From contig CM114272.1 in NCBI GenBank assembly GCA_050084515.1, positions 27,280,001 to 27,344,000 on the forward strand: a stretch of 64,000 nucleotides of DNA, given 5' to 3'. This stretch comes from Blasia pusilla. Lineage: Eukaryota; Marchantiophyta; Marchantiopsida; Blasiales. The translations under genes were made by a program, and so were the position numbers. Positions within the stretch are counted from its first letter, which is position 1. Every line of letters begins with the position of its first letter. Below are positions 11,728 to 23,441 of the stretch, in pieces. The notes beneath the pieces are model-generated. The model saw only the letters and a list, made by a program, of their open reading frames with translations. It made no database searches and was not told the DNA's origin.

Positions 11728-14700
11728 AGCTTTTTCTTTTCTTGACATTATTTTCCCCTGCTTATTCACGGATGGAGAACTTATTTGTCTAATGCTTTGT
11801 AAGGCTCGAGCACAACTTCCAGGTGTTCCAAATCCCGGATCAGTGGATCCATGCTCCGATGGATAAAGCTAGATAGTCTCTACAATTCTGCCCGGGGGAA
11901 TTTACATGTAGGGCCGGGACCTCCTTACTTGGAGGAAGGAGAAGTCACGTGCCTTGATGCAAACACTCATCGAGCTCTGCTCGAGGCGAGATCACTTGGT
12001 CTTTGACTTAGTGGGCCTATCAGGGCGATATCGAGGCGCGTGGCATAGTGGCGAGGAACATTCTGCCTTGAGGAAGGCCAAAACTTTTTGACCTTTGCAA
12101 AGAGGCAAAGCGGATTCTGAGAGGCTAGTGGGAGTATACAACTCTCCTCCAAAGCCGACAGCTCTAGTTTCAGAACCACCATTGATAGTGACACCATTGT
12201 CACTTCCTACTATTCTAAAAATCAAGAGGAAAAGCCGATAGTAAGTCGGAAGAAGACACGTTGGGAGCGCGTGGAGAGGGTGCAAAACATCTTTCTACAA
12301 GAAGAATTGGGTGTAAGAAACCAAACTTAGTATGCTATTGGTAAATGGTAAATGGTAAATAGATCAAGCCGTGGGACCCAAAGGGTCAAAAAGGCTGAAA
12401 AACACATTACAAGTCATTCATTGACTGACCCTGAAAAAAATCCTTAAGACCTTCTCCTAGCTACAGCCTAGAGCACTTGAGCGATGAATGATGACGTCCC
12501 TAATATAACAACCTAAATCATAAGGCACTAGCTGTAGTAAAGAATAGAAATTCTCCACATCTACTTTATGAGCTAGTCCTATTTCTCCATACCTTGGACA
12601 TGTAACAAACACATGCTCTTCATCCTCAATATTTTCTCCGTCACATAACCTACAAATTCGTTCACTTCTATCAGTTTTAAACCATCGTCCTTCCTCAATT
12701 CCTAGCCTATGAGACCCAGTTCTATGACGTGCGATAATATGTCGTAAGAACGTGGAGATCCCCGCAAGTAGGTATCCTTGTTCACAATATACAAGCATAG
12801 GATTAACATGAAGTTGATAAAACTCCATTTTGGTGCCCGCACTGCTCCAAATGATGTTGAGAGATTGCTTCTGTACATGCTCACGGAGGGCCATCGGTTT
12901 CAAGTCCCAATCGCGTACTGCCACACTCCACTTTGAAGACCAAGTCACCACATCCGCCATCCACCCTATGGAACGTGTGGCTCGCAAAGCTTGATGAGGG
13001 AGGCGAGAAACATCAAGAGATCTCACCCTTGCGATGTAAGTGATGGTCAAGTAAAGAACTTCAGCTTCTAGAGAAGGAAAAAACTGTTTCCATAAGAAGA
13101 ATAGCATCACGGAGTTTGGTTTCTTACACCCAATTCCTCTTGTAGAAAGATCTTTTGCACTCTTTCACAGCGCTCCCAACTGTCTTCTTACAACTAGGGC
13201 CCCAAACTTGGGTCCCATATAAGACCACCGACAACACTAAGCTCCTAAATAAGAATTTCCTAAGACTCCAAGACACAAGATGAGCTCTTCTACACGGTTT
13301 AAAAATGAATATAGAGCTTTGTAAACCTGCTTCTACTCTCTTTTGCATAAAGTGCCCAACTATAGTCATGAGAGAAATCGATGCCTAGATATTTGTAACT
13401 CTTCACTTGTTCTAATTGTAGACCTTTGTAAAAGAAACGAGAACTTGGATCTAGTACCCACTATAATGACTTTAGACTTCTCCATATTAACCTCCATCTG
13501 ATTTAGGTACAAAACCTTGCCAAAGTGTCGAGGTGCTTTTGTAAACTAATGCCATCACGTGCTAGTAATATGATATCATCTGCATACAATAGAGCTTTGA
13601 TGACAAAGTCCCAGGCTTGACCCTTCACTATCACATTCTTCCAACCACTTTTCGATATCATCTATGAAAACTCCAAAAAGTGTAGGGAGAGAGGGCAACC
13701 TTGAATGACTCAATGGTGCTCAAGATCTCTTGAGTTTGTGAACCTTTGATCTTGGCCCGACGGAATGGTATAACGTGGCCCACGGCTGCTAGGAGATTTT
13801 GTGGAACTCAATGGCCTTTCCATAAGAGCTTGCGAGTCGAGTATCAAAAGCTTTCTTGAAATCGATGAAGCCGCAAAACAAAGCTTTTCCATTGCCCTTA
13901 GATTTCTCCCATAAAAACGCAAGGCCAAGATATGATCGATGGTGTTATATGTTGGGCGAAAACCAGCTTGGACCGTGCTCTCTTTTGGAAAGACTCTGTC
14001 CATGTGCTCAACCGACTCCACCAATTTCCCAAACAACTTGGCAAAAACACTACCCACCATGATAGTGCGATAGTTTGTTACCAAGTCCTTCCCTCCTTCC
14101 TTCTGATTTGTGAATAGGGACAATCTCCGTAGCGACCAGGTTGAAGGAAAACCATAGATAGCGACATCACCCAATAATTTGGTGAGGATCGGTCCAATAC
14201 AATCTCCTCCCCACTTGAAAAGTTCAATAGAAAGACCATCCAAATCCTCACATTTACCATTCGCCAATCTTCTTAGTTGAGTCGTCACCTCTCCTTGAGA
14301 GAATAAGCCAGGTAGGTATCCCTTCTGGCGTAGCATAGGCGTAGCATCGGGGAAGAAATAGAGCTTTTCGGCAAAAGATATCAAAGACTTGGGATCAAAA
14401 ATAGGTTTTGAAGACCGTACTACTAACCGTCTCCAAAATGATTTGGGGTCCTCATGCACTCCTTGTCAAGGACTCTTGTTTTCGCCATAAGAAAGCTCGT
14501 TTCTTAGATTTCACCAAGTATTTGTAAAGGCTCGTCATAATAAGCCGACTTGGGATATCAAAGATTTATCGGATGCTCGTGCCCTTGCTTGCTTGCATTG
14601 AGTCAAACCACCCATTACAAGGCAGACCTCCTAGCACTTCTATCCTGTGGCGCGAAAAAGAACTTAGATGCCTTGTTTTTGAGCAATTCCGTTAGTTGCA

Positions 14701-15627
14701 TACTTGCCGTGTTTGGATCAGGGCTCCATACAATCGAGTCAAGTGTTCTTGTAAATGTAGCATATAAAGATCTTTTACCGAGGATCTAAGCAAAACTTGG
14801 GAGAAGCTAAAATAGATTGACATGTCGAGAGGAATTTCCTTTGACAAAGTGAGAGAGAGAGTAAACAAGAGAGGTGCATGATCTGATTGGTGAGGTTCTA
14901 GAATATCAAATGTAGAGATAAGAGAAGAGAGCTATCGTGGCGAGGGACAGAAGATAATCGATGGTGCTAGCGCGGTAGAGGAGAAACACGTATTGGGTGA
15001 GAGTTGGGAAAATGAGAGGTTCCATACCGTGCTTTGCGCCGTTAAAAAGCGAAGTGCCGTTCTTCTTTTCTTCGTGATGCCGTTATGTGGCGAAGCACGT
15101 AGTAAACGAGCCGTTAAGCTTTTGAGACCGTTATTGCATTTTCCTCTCCTCTAAGGCAAATCCTTGATCTTCCATCTCTGCCTTGTCCTAGGAGCTTCGT
15201 GATTCACTTATTCTTCTTCATAATCATAATCAAAACCATAATATACAAGAGTCTTCGTTGAATAAAAGATATATTCTTCAAGATTACAAAATTGTGGGTA
15301 TCACGGTTGCAAGTACCTTTGCTTTTCCACATGTTTCTAGAGTGATGCAACCCGTCTGAAAGCGGCGGCTTGCTCTCATATTAGGAACTTCTCAACTCTG
15401 AACAATTGTATTCAGTTTCAAGCCAACCATCGGACTCCGAGCGGATGGAGGTTCTGTCAGCAAGATGAGCAACCTGTCGGCTTCGACGGGTTGCTCATAA
15501 TAAAAATTCACTTAGAGTTGTAAAACAACCCGTCGAACTCCGACAGGTTGCTCCTCTGCCTAGCCAAGTGAGCAACTGCCGGATCCCAACGAGTTGCATA
15601 TTTAATGTCACTATATTGAGAGTAGAC
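11716..15627. repeat. Array unit 4 (3912 bp), mosaic
   Basis: Most of this unit is left type, but about 12420-13010 carries a series of variants otherwise found only in units 11 to 17: ctacagcctagagc, gatgacgtcc, ccccgcaag, gcccgcactgctcc, cttctgtacatg, gcgtactgcc and atggaacgtg. This is best read as a gene-conversion patch or a past exchange with a right-type unit. Confidence 0.9.
12457..15191 (-). pseudogene. LINE remnant, unit 4 (intact zinc-binding tail)
   Basis: The C-terminal 217 codons (12457-13110) are open from the post-thumb region through CRLC and HVFVTC to a stop, and match the best copy (unit 14) closely. A second long stretch (13710-14459, 249 codons) starts in the linker at HEDPKSFWRRL and covers the finger motifs and NYRTIMVGSVFAKLFGKL. 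YADD is at 13575-13586. The thumb and palm lie in a different frame from both stretches. The intact tail coincides with the right-type patch. Confidence 0.87.
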
Positions 15628-15639
15628 CAGCCGTCTACT
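15347..15639. repeat. Dyad-site cluster, unit 4/5 junction
   Basis: The loop of the central dyad is shortened by one base. The spacer before the boundary hairpin reads catatttaatgtcac rather than catattgtgtcac. Confidence 0.8.
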
Positions 15640-18600
15640 AGCTTTTTCTTTTTCTGACATTATTTTCCACCTGCTTATTCACGGATGGAGAACTTATTTG
15701 TCTAATGCTTTGTAAGGCTCGAGCACAACTTCCGGGTGTTCCAAATCCGGATCCAGTGGATCCATGCTCCGATGGATAAAGCTAGATAGTCTCTACAATT
15801 CTGCCCAGGGAATTTACATGTAGGGCGGGACCTCCTTACTTGGAGGAAGGAGAAGTCACGTGCCTTGATGCAAACACTCATCGAGCTCTGCTCGAGGCCG
15901 AGTCACTGGTCTTTGACTTAGTGGGCCTATCAAGGCGATATCAGGCGCGTGGCATAGTGGCGAGGAACATTCTCTGCCTTGAGGAAGGCCAAAACTTTTT
16001 GACCTTTGCAAAGAGGCAAAGCGGATTCGAGAGGCTAGTGGGAGTATACAACTCTCCTCCAAAGCCGACAGCTCTAGTTTCAGAACCACCATTTAGTGAC
16101 ACCATTGTCACTTCCTACTATTCTAAAAATCAAGAGGAAAAGCCGATAGTAATTCGGAAGAAGACACGTTGGGGCGCGTGGAGAGGGTGCAAAACATCTT
16201 TCTACAAGAAGAATTGGGTGTAAGAAACCAAACCGTATGCTATTGGTAAATGGTAAATGGTAAAAATAGATCAAGCCCGTGGGACCCAAAGGGTCAAAAG
16301 GCTGAAAAACACATTACAAGTCATTCATTGGTGACCTGAAAAAAATCCTTAAGACCTTCTCCTAGCTCTGACCTAGAGCACTTGGCGATGAATGATGGCG
16401 TCCCTAATATAACAACCTAAATCATAAGGCACTATTTGTAGTAAAGAATAGAAATTCTCCACATCTACTTTATGAGCTAGTCCTATTTCTCCATACCTTG
16501 GACATGTAACAAACACATGCTCTTCATCCTCAATATTTTCTCCGTCACATAACCTACAAATTCGTTCACTTCTATCGTTTTAAACCATCGTCCTTCCTCA
16601 ATTCCTAGCCTATGAGACCCAGTTCTATGGCGTGCGATAATATGTCGTAGAACGTGGAGATCCCCATAAGTAGGTATCCTTGTTCACAATATACAAGCAT
16701 AGGATTAACATGAAGTTGATAAAACTCCATTTTGGTGCCCTTACTTTGCTCCAAATGATGTTGAGAGATTGCTTCATACATGCTCACGGAGGGCCATCGG
16801 TTTCAAGTCCCAATCGCGTCTTGCCACATTCCACTTTGAAGACCAAGTCACCACATCCGCCATCCACCCTATGGAGCGTGTGGCTCAAAAAGCTTGATGA
16901 GGAGGCGAGAAACATCAAGAGATCTCACCCTTGCGATGTAAGTGATGGTCAAGTAAAGAACCCGACTTCTAGAGGAAGAAAAACATTTCATAAAGAAGAA
17001 TAGCATCACGGAGTTTGGTTTCTTACACCCAATTCCTCTTGTAGAAAGATCTTTTGCACTCTTTCCACGCGCTCCCAACTTTGTCTTCTTACAACTAGGG
17101 CCCCAAACTTGGGTCCCATATAAGACCACCGACAACACTAAGCTCCTAAATAAGAATTTCCTAAGACTCCAAGACACAAGATGAGCTCTTCTACACGGTT
17201 TAAAAATGAATATAGAGCTTTGTAACTTTGCTTCTACTCTCTTTTGCATAAAGTGCCCAACTATAGTCATGAGAGAAATCGATGCCTAGATATTTGTAAC
17301 TCTTCACTTGTTCTAATTGTAGACCTTTGTAAAAGAACGAGAACTTGGATCTAGTACCCACTATAATGACTTTAGACTTCTCCATATTAACCTCCATCGA
17401 TTAGGTACAAAACCTTGCCAAAGTGTCGAGGTGCTTTTGTAAACTAATGCCATCACGTGCTAGTAATATGATATCATCTGCATACAATAGAGCTTTGATG
17501 ACAAAGTCCCCAGGCTTGACCCCTTCACTATCACATTCTTCCAACCACTTTTCGATATCATCTGAAAACTCCAAAAAGTGTAGGGAGAGAGGCAACCTTG
17601 AATGACTCAATGGTGCTCAAGATCTCTTGAGTTTGTGAACCTTTGATCTTGGCCCGACGGAATGGTATAACGTGGCCCACGGCTGCTAGGAGATTTTGTG
17701 GAACTCAATGGCCTTTCCCATAAAAAGTTGCGAGGTACAGTATCAAAAGCTTTCTTGAAATCGATGAAGCCGCAAAACAAAGCTTTTCCATTGCCCTTAG
17801 ATTTCTCCCATAAAACACGCAAGGCCAAGATATGATCGATGGTGTTATATGTTGGACGAAAACCAGCTTGGACCCGTGCTCTCTTTTGGAAAGACTCTGT
17901 CCATGTGCTCAACTTCGACTCCACCAATTTCCCAAACAACTTGGCAAAAACACTACCCACCATGATAGTGCGATAGTTTGTTACCAAGTCCTTCCCTCCT
18001 TCCTTCCTGATTTGTGAATAGGGACAATCTCCCGTAGCGACCAGGTTGAAGGAAAACCATAGATAGCAGCATCACCCAATAATTTGGTGAGGATCGGTCC
18101 AATACAATCTCCTCCCCACTTGAAAAGTTCAATAGAAAGACCATCCAAATCCTCACATTTACCATTCGCCAATCTTCTTAGTTGAGTCGTCACCTCTCCT
18201 TCAGAGAATAAGCCAGGTAGGTATCCCTTCTGGCATTAGCATAGGCGTAGCATCGGGAAGAAATAGAGCTTTTCGGCAAAAGATATCAAAGACTTGGGAT
18301 CAAAAATAGGTTTTGAAGACCGTACTACTAACCGTCTCCAAAATGATTTGGGGTCCTCATGCGACTCCTTGTCAAGGACTCTTGTTTTCGCCAAGAAAGC
18401 TCGTTTCTTAGATTTCACCAAGTATTTGTAAAGGCTCGTCATAATAAGCCGACTTGGGATATCAAAGATTTATCGGATGCTCGTGCCCTTGCTTGCTTGC
18501 ATTGAGTCAAACCACCCATTACAAGGCGACCTCCTAGCACTTCTATCCTGTGGCGCGAAAAGAACTTAGATGCCTTGTTTTTGAGCAATTCCGTTAGTTG

Positions 18601-19526
18601 CATACTTGCCGTGTTTGGATCAGGGCTCCATACAATCTGAGTCAAGTGTTCTTGTAAATGTAGCATATAAAGATCTTTTACCAGGATCTAAGCAAAACTT
18701 GGGAGAAGCTAAAATAGATTGACATGTCGAGAGAGGAATTTCCTTTGTGGTGAGAGAGAGAGTAAACAAGAGAGGTGCATGATCTGATTGGTGAGGTTCT
18801 AGAATATCAAATGTAGAGATAAGAAGAGAGCTATCGTGAGGCGAGGGCAGAAGATAATCGATGGTGCTAGCGCCCGGTAGAGAGGAGAAACACGTATTGG
18901 GTGAGAGTTGGGAAAATGAGAGGTTCCATACCGTGCTTTGCGCCGTTAAAAGCGAAGTGCCGTTCTTCTTTTCTTCGTGATGCTTCGTTATGTGGCGAAG
19001 CGCCGTAAACGAGCCGTTAAGCTTTTTGAGACCGTTATTGCATTTTCCTCTCCTCTAAGGCAAATCCTTGATCTTCCATCTCTGCCTTGTCTAGGAGCCG
19101 TGATTCACTTATTCTTCTTCATAATCATAATCAAAACCATAATATACAAGAGTCTTCGTTGAATAAAAGATATATTCTTCAAGATTACAAAATTGTGGGT
19201 ATCACGGTTGCAAGTAGCACTTTGCTTTTCCACATGTTTCTAGAGTGATGCAACCCGTCTGAAAGCGGCGGCTTGCTCTCATATTAGGAACTTCTCAACT
19301 CGAACAATTGTATTCAGTTTCAAGCCAACCATCGGACTCGACGGATGGAGGTTACTGTCGACAAGATGAGCAACCTGTCGGCTTTCGACGGGTTGCTCAT
19401 AAAAAAATTCACTTAGAGTTGTAAAACAACCCGTCGAACTCCGACAGGTTGCTCCTCTGCCTAGCCAAGTGAGCAACTGCCGGATCCCAACGAGTTGCAT
19501 ATTATGTCACTATATTGAGAGTAGAC
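15628..19526. repeat. Array unit 5 (3899 bp)
   Basis: Left-type unit. The 3' flank lacks the ga of ccattgatagtg near 16093, and ggtaaaaataga replaces ggtaaataga near 16260. No gene is recognised in 15628-16361 or 19095-19526. Confidence 0.95.
16362..19094 (-). pseudogene. LINE remnant, unit 5
   Basis: This copy is heavily broken. The best pieces are the thumb and post-thumb (16869-17270, 133 codons), palm after YADD (17200-17397), YADD itself (17473-17484, in a 69-codon piece at 17401-17610) and the segment NYRTIMVGSVFAKLF to LLWERPL (17607-17987, 126 codons), which includes FIDFKKAFDTVPR in frame. The zinc-binding region is split by a missing AG in the tatcgttttaaacc block. Confidence 0.84.
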
Positions 19527-19538
19527 CAGCCGTCTACT
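19250..19538. repeat. Dyad-site cluster, unit 5/6 junction
   Basis: The central dyad is complete. The last left arm is GAGCAACTGCCGG, one C short, and faces the degraded right arm. Confidence 0.8.
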
Positions 19539-22500
19539 AGCTTTTTCTTTGCTGACATTATTTTCCACCTGCTTATTCACGGATGGAGAACTTATTTGTC
19601 TAATGCTTTGTAAGGCTCGAGCACAACTTCCGGTGTTCCAAATCCGGATCAGTGGATCCATGCTCCGATGGATAAAGCTAGATAGTCTCTACAATTCTGC
19701 CGGGAATTTACATGTAGGGCGGGACCTCCTTACTTGGAGGAAGGGAGAAGTCACGTGCCTTGATGCAAACACTCATCGAGCTCTGCTCGAGGCGGATCAC
19801 TTGGTCTTTGACTTAGTGGGCCTATCAAGCGATATCGAGGCGCGTGGCATAGTGGCGAGGAACATTCTCGCCTTGAGGAAGGCCAAAACTTTTTGACCTT
19901 TGCAAAGAGGCAAAGCGGATTCTGAGAGAGGCTAGTGGGAGTATACAACTCTCCTCCAAAGCCGGCAGACTCTAGTTTCAGAACCACCATTGATAGTGAC
20001 ACCATTGTCACTTCCTACTATTCTAAAAATCAAGAGGAAAAGCCGATAGTAATGCGGAAGAAGACACGTTGGGAGCGCGTGGAGAGGGTGCAAAACATCT
20101 TTCTACAAGAAGAATTGGGTGTAGAAACCAAACTTAGTATGCTATTGGTAAATGGTAAATGGTAAATAGATCAAGCCCGTGGGACCCAAAGGGTCAAAAG
20201 GCTGAAAAACACATTACAAGTCATTCATTGGTGACCCTGAAAAAAAAATCCTTAAGACCTTCTCTAGCTCTGACCTAGAGCACTTGAGCGATGAATGATG
20301 GCGTCCCTAATATAACAACCTAAATCATAAGGCACTAGCTGTAGTAAAGAATAGAAATTCTCCACATCTACTTTATGAGCTAGTCCCATTTCTCCATACC
20401 TTGGACATGTAACAAACACATGCTCTTCATCCTCAATATTTTCTCCGTCACATAACCTACAAATTCGTTCACTTCTATCGATTTTAAACCATCGTCCTTC
20501 CTCAATTCCTAGCCTATGAGACCAGTTCTATGACGTGCGATAATATATCGTAAGAACGTGGAGATCCCCATAAGTAGGTATCCTTGTTCACAATATACAA
20601 GCATAGGATTAACATGAAGTTGATAAAACTCCATTTTGGTGCCCTTGCTTTGCTCCAAATGATGTTGAGAGATTTTACATACATGCTCACGGAGGGCCAT
20701 CGGTTTCAAGTCCCAATCGCGTCTTGCCACATTCCACTTTGAAGACCAAGTCACCACATCCGCCATCCACCCTATGGAGCGTGTGGCTCATAAAAGCTTG
20801 ATGAGGAGGCGAGAAACATCAAGAGATCTCACCCTTGCGATGTAAGTGATGGTCAAGTAAAGAACTTCAGCTTCTAGAGGAAGAAAACACATTTCGCAAG
20901 AAGAATAGCATCGGAGTTTGGTTTCTTACACCCAATTCCTCTTGTAGAAAGATCTTTTGCACTCTTTCCACGCGCTCCCAACTTTGTCTTCTTACAACTA
21001 GGGCCCCAAACTTGGGTCCCATATAAGACCACCGACAACACTAAGCTCCTAAATAAGAATTTCCTAAGACTCCAAGACACAAGATGAGCTCTTCTACACC
21101 GGTTTAAAAATGAATATAGAGCTTTGTAACTGCTTCTACTCTCTTTTGCATAAAGTGCCCAACTATAGTCATGAGAGAAATCGATGCCTAGATATTTGTA
21201 ACTCTTCACTTGTTCTAATTGTAGACCTTTGTAAAAAAACGAGAACTTGGATCTAGTACCCACTATAATGACTTTAGACTTCTCCATATTAACCTCCATC
21301 TGATTAGGTACAAAACCTTGCCAAAGTGTCGAGGTGCTTTTGTAAACTAATGCCATCACGTGCTAGTAATATGATATCATCTGCATACAATAGAGCTTTG
21401 ATGACAAAGTCCCCAGGCTTGACCCTTCACTATCACATTCTTCCAACCACTTTTCGATATCATCTATGAAAACTCCAAAAAGTGTAGGGAGGAGAGGGCA
21501 ACCTTGAATGACTCAATGGTGCTCAAGATCTCTTGAGTTTGTGAACCTTTGATCTTGGCCCGAGCGGAATGGTATAACGTGGCCCACGGCTGCTAGGAGA
21601 TTTTGTGGAACTCAATGGCCTTTCCCATAAGAGCTTGCAGTCAAGTATCAAAAGCTTTCTTGAAATCGATGAAGCCCAAAACAAAGCTTTTCCATTGCCC
21701 TTAGATTTCTCCCATAAAACACGCAAGGCCAAGATATGATCGATGGTGTTATATGTTGGGCGAAAACCAGCTTGGACCCGTGCTCTCTTTTGGAAAGACT
21801 CTGTCCATGTGCTCAACGACTCCACCAATTTCCCAAACAACTTGGCAAAAACACTACCCACCATGATAGTGCGATAGTTTGTTACCAAGTCCTTCCCTCC
21901 TTCCTTCTGATTTGTGAATAGGGACAATCTCCGTAGCGACCAGGTTGAAGGAAAACCATAGATAAAGACATCACCCAATAATTTGGTGAGGATCGGTCCA
22001 ATACAATCTCCTCCCCACTTGAAAAGTTCAATAGAAAGACCATCCAAATCCTCACATTTACCATTCGCCAATCTTCTTAGTTGAGTCGTCACCTCTCCTT
22101 GAGAGAATAAGCCAGGTAGGTATCCCTTCAGCGTGGCATAGGCGTAGCATCGGGGAAGAAATAGAGCTTTTCGGCAAAAGATATCAAAGACTTGGGATCA
22201 AAAATAGGTTTTGAAGACCGTACTACTAACCGTCTCCAAAATGATTTGGGGTCCTCATGCAGCTCCTTGTCAAGGACTCTTGTTTTCGCATAAGAAAGCT
22301 CGTTTCTTAGATTTCACCAAGTATTTGTAAAGGCTCGTCATAATAAGCCGACTTGGGATATCAAAGATTTATCAGATGCTCGTGCCCTTGCTTGCTTGCA
22401 TTGAGTCAAACCACCCATTACAAAGCGACCTCCTAGCACTTCTATCCTGTGGCGCGAAAAGAACTTAGATGCACTTTGTTTTTGAGCAATTCCGTTAGTT

Positions 22501-23429
22501 GCATACTTGCCGTGTTTGGATCAGGGCTCCATACAATGCGAGTCAAGTGTTCTTGTAAATGTAGCATATAAAGATCTTTTACCAGGATCTAAGCAAAACT
22601 TGGGAGAAGCTAAAATAGATTGACATGTCGAGAGAGGAATTTCCTTTGTGGTGAGAGAGAGAGAGTAAACAAAGAGGTGCATGATCTGATTCAGGTGAGG
22701 TTCTAGAATATCAAATGTAGAGATAAGAGAAGAGAGCTATCGAGGCGAGGGCGAGAAGATAATCGATGGTGCTAAGCGCCCGGTAGAGGAGAAACACGTA
22801 TTGGGTGAGAGTTGGGAAAATGAGAGGTTCCATACCGTGCTGCGCCGTTAAGCGAAGTGCCGTTCTTCTTTTCTTCGTGATGCCGTTATGTGGCGAAGCA
22901 CGCCGTAAACGAGCCGTTAAGCTTTTTGAGACCGTTATTGCATTTTCCTCTCCTCTAAGGCAAATCCTTGATCTTCCATCTCTCTGCCTTGTCTAGGAGC
23001 CGTGATTCACTTATTCTTCTTCATAATCATAATCAAAACCATAATATACAAGAGTCTTCGTTGAATAAAAGATATATTCTTCAAGATTACAAAATTGTGG
23101 GTATCACGGTTGCAAGTAACCTTTGCTTTTCCACATGTTTCTAGAGTGATGCAACCCGTCTGAAAGCGGCGGCTTGCTCTCATATTAGGAACTTCTCAAC
23201 TCTGAACAATTGTATTCAGTTTCAAGCCAACCATCGGACTCGAGCGGATGGAGGTTACATCGACAAGATGAGCAACCTGTCGGCTTTCGACGGGTTGCTC
23301 ATAATAAAAATTCACTTAGAGTTGTAAAACAACCCGTCGAACTCCGACAGGTTGCTCCTCTGCCTAGCCAAGTGAGCAACCTGTCGGATCAACTGAGTTG
23401 CATATTGTGTCACTATATTGAGAGTAGAC
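19527..23429. repeat. Array unit 6 (3903 bp)
   Basis: Left-type unit. Its 3' flank has the longest uninterrupted plus-strand frame of the left half (19549-19896, 115 codons). The protein is unrecognised and I do not regard it as a gene. No other gene is seen in 19527-20263 or 22997-23429. Confidence 0.95.
20264..22996 (-). pseudogene. LINE remnant, unit 6
   Basis: A 161-codon stretch (20874-21359) links the palm after YADD, the KSYKYLGIDFSHDYSWAL box and the thumb. A 189-codon stretch (21523-22092) carries the finger motifs through QAGFRPTYNTIDH. YADD is at 21376-21387, just outside the first stretch. FIDFKKAFD is cut by a loss in the gaagcccaaaacaaag block near 21675. Confidence 0.85.
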
Positions 23430-23441
23430 CAGCCGTCTACT
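23151..23441. repeat. Dyad-site cluster, unit 6/7 junction
   Basis: The last dyad has lost the CCC of its GGATCCC centre and reads GTCGGATCAACTGAGTTGC, so the stem is largely gone. The other dyads are preserved. Confidence 0.78.
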
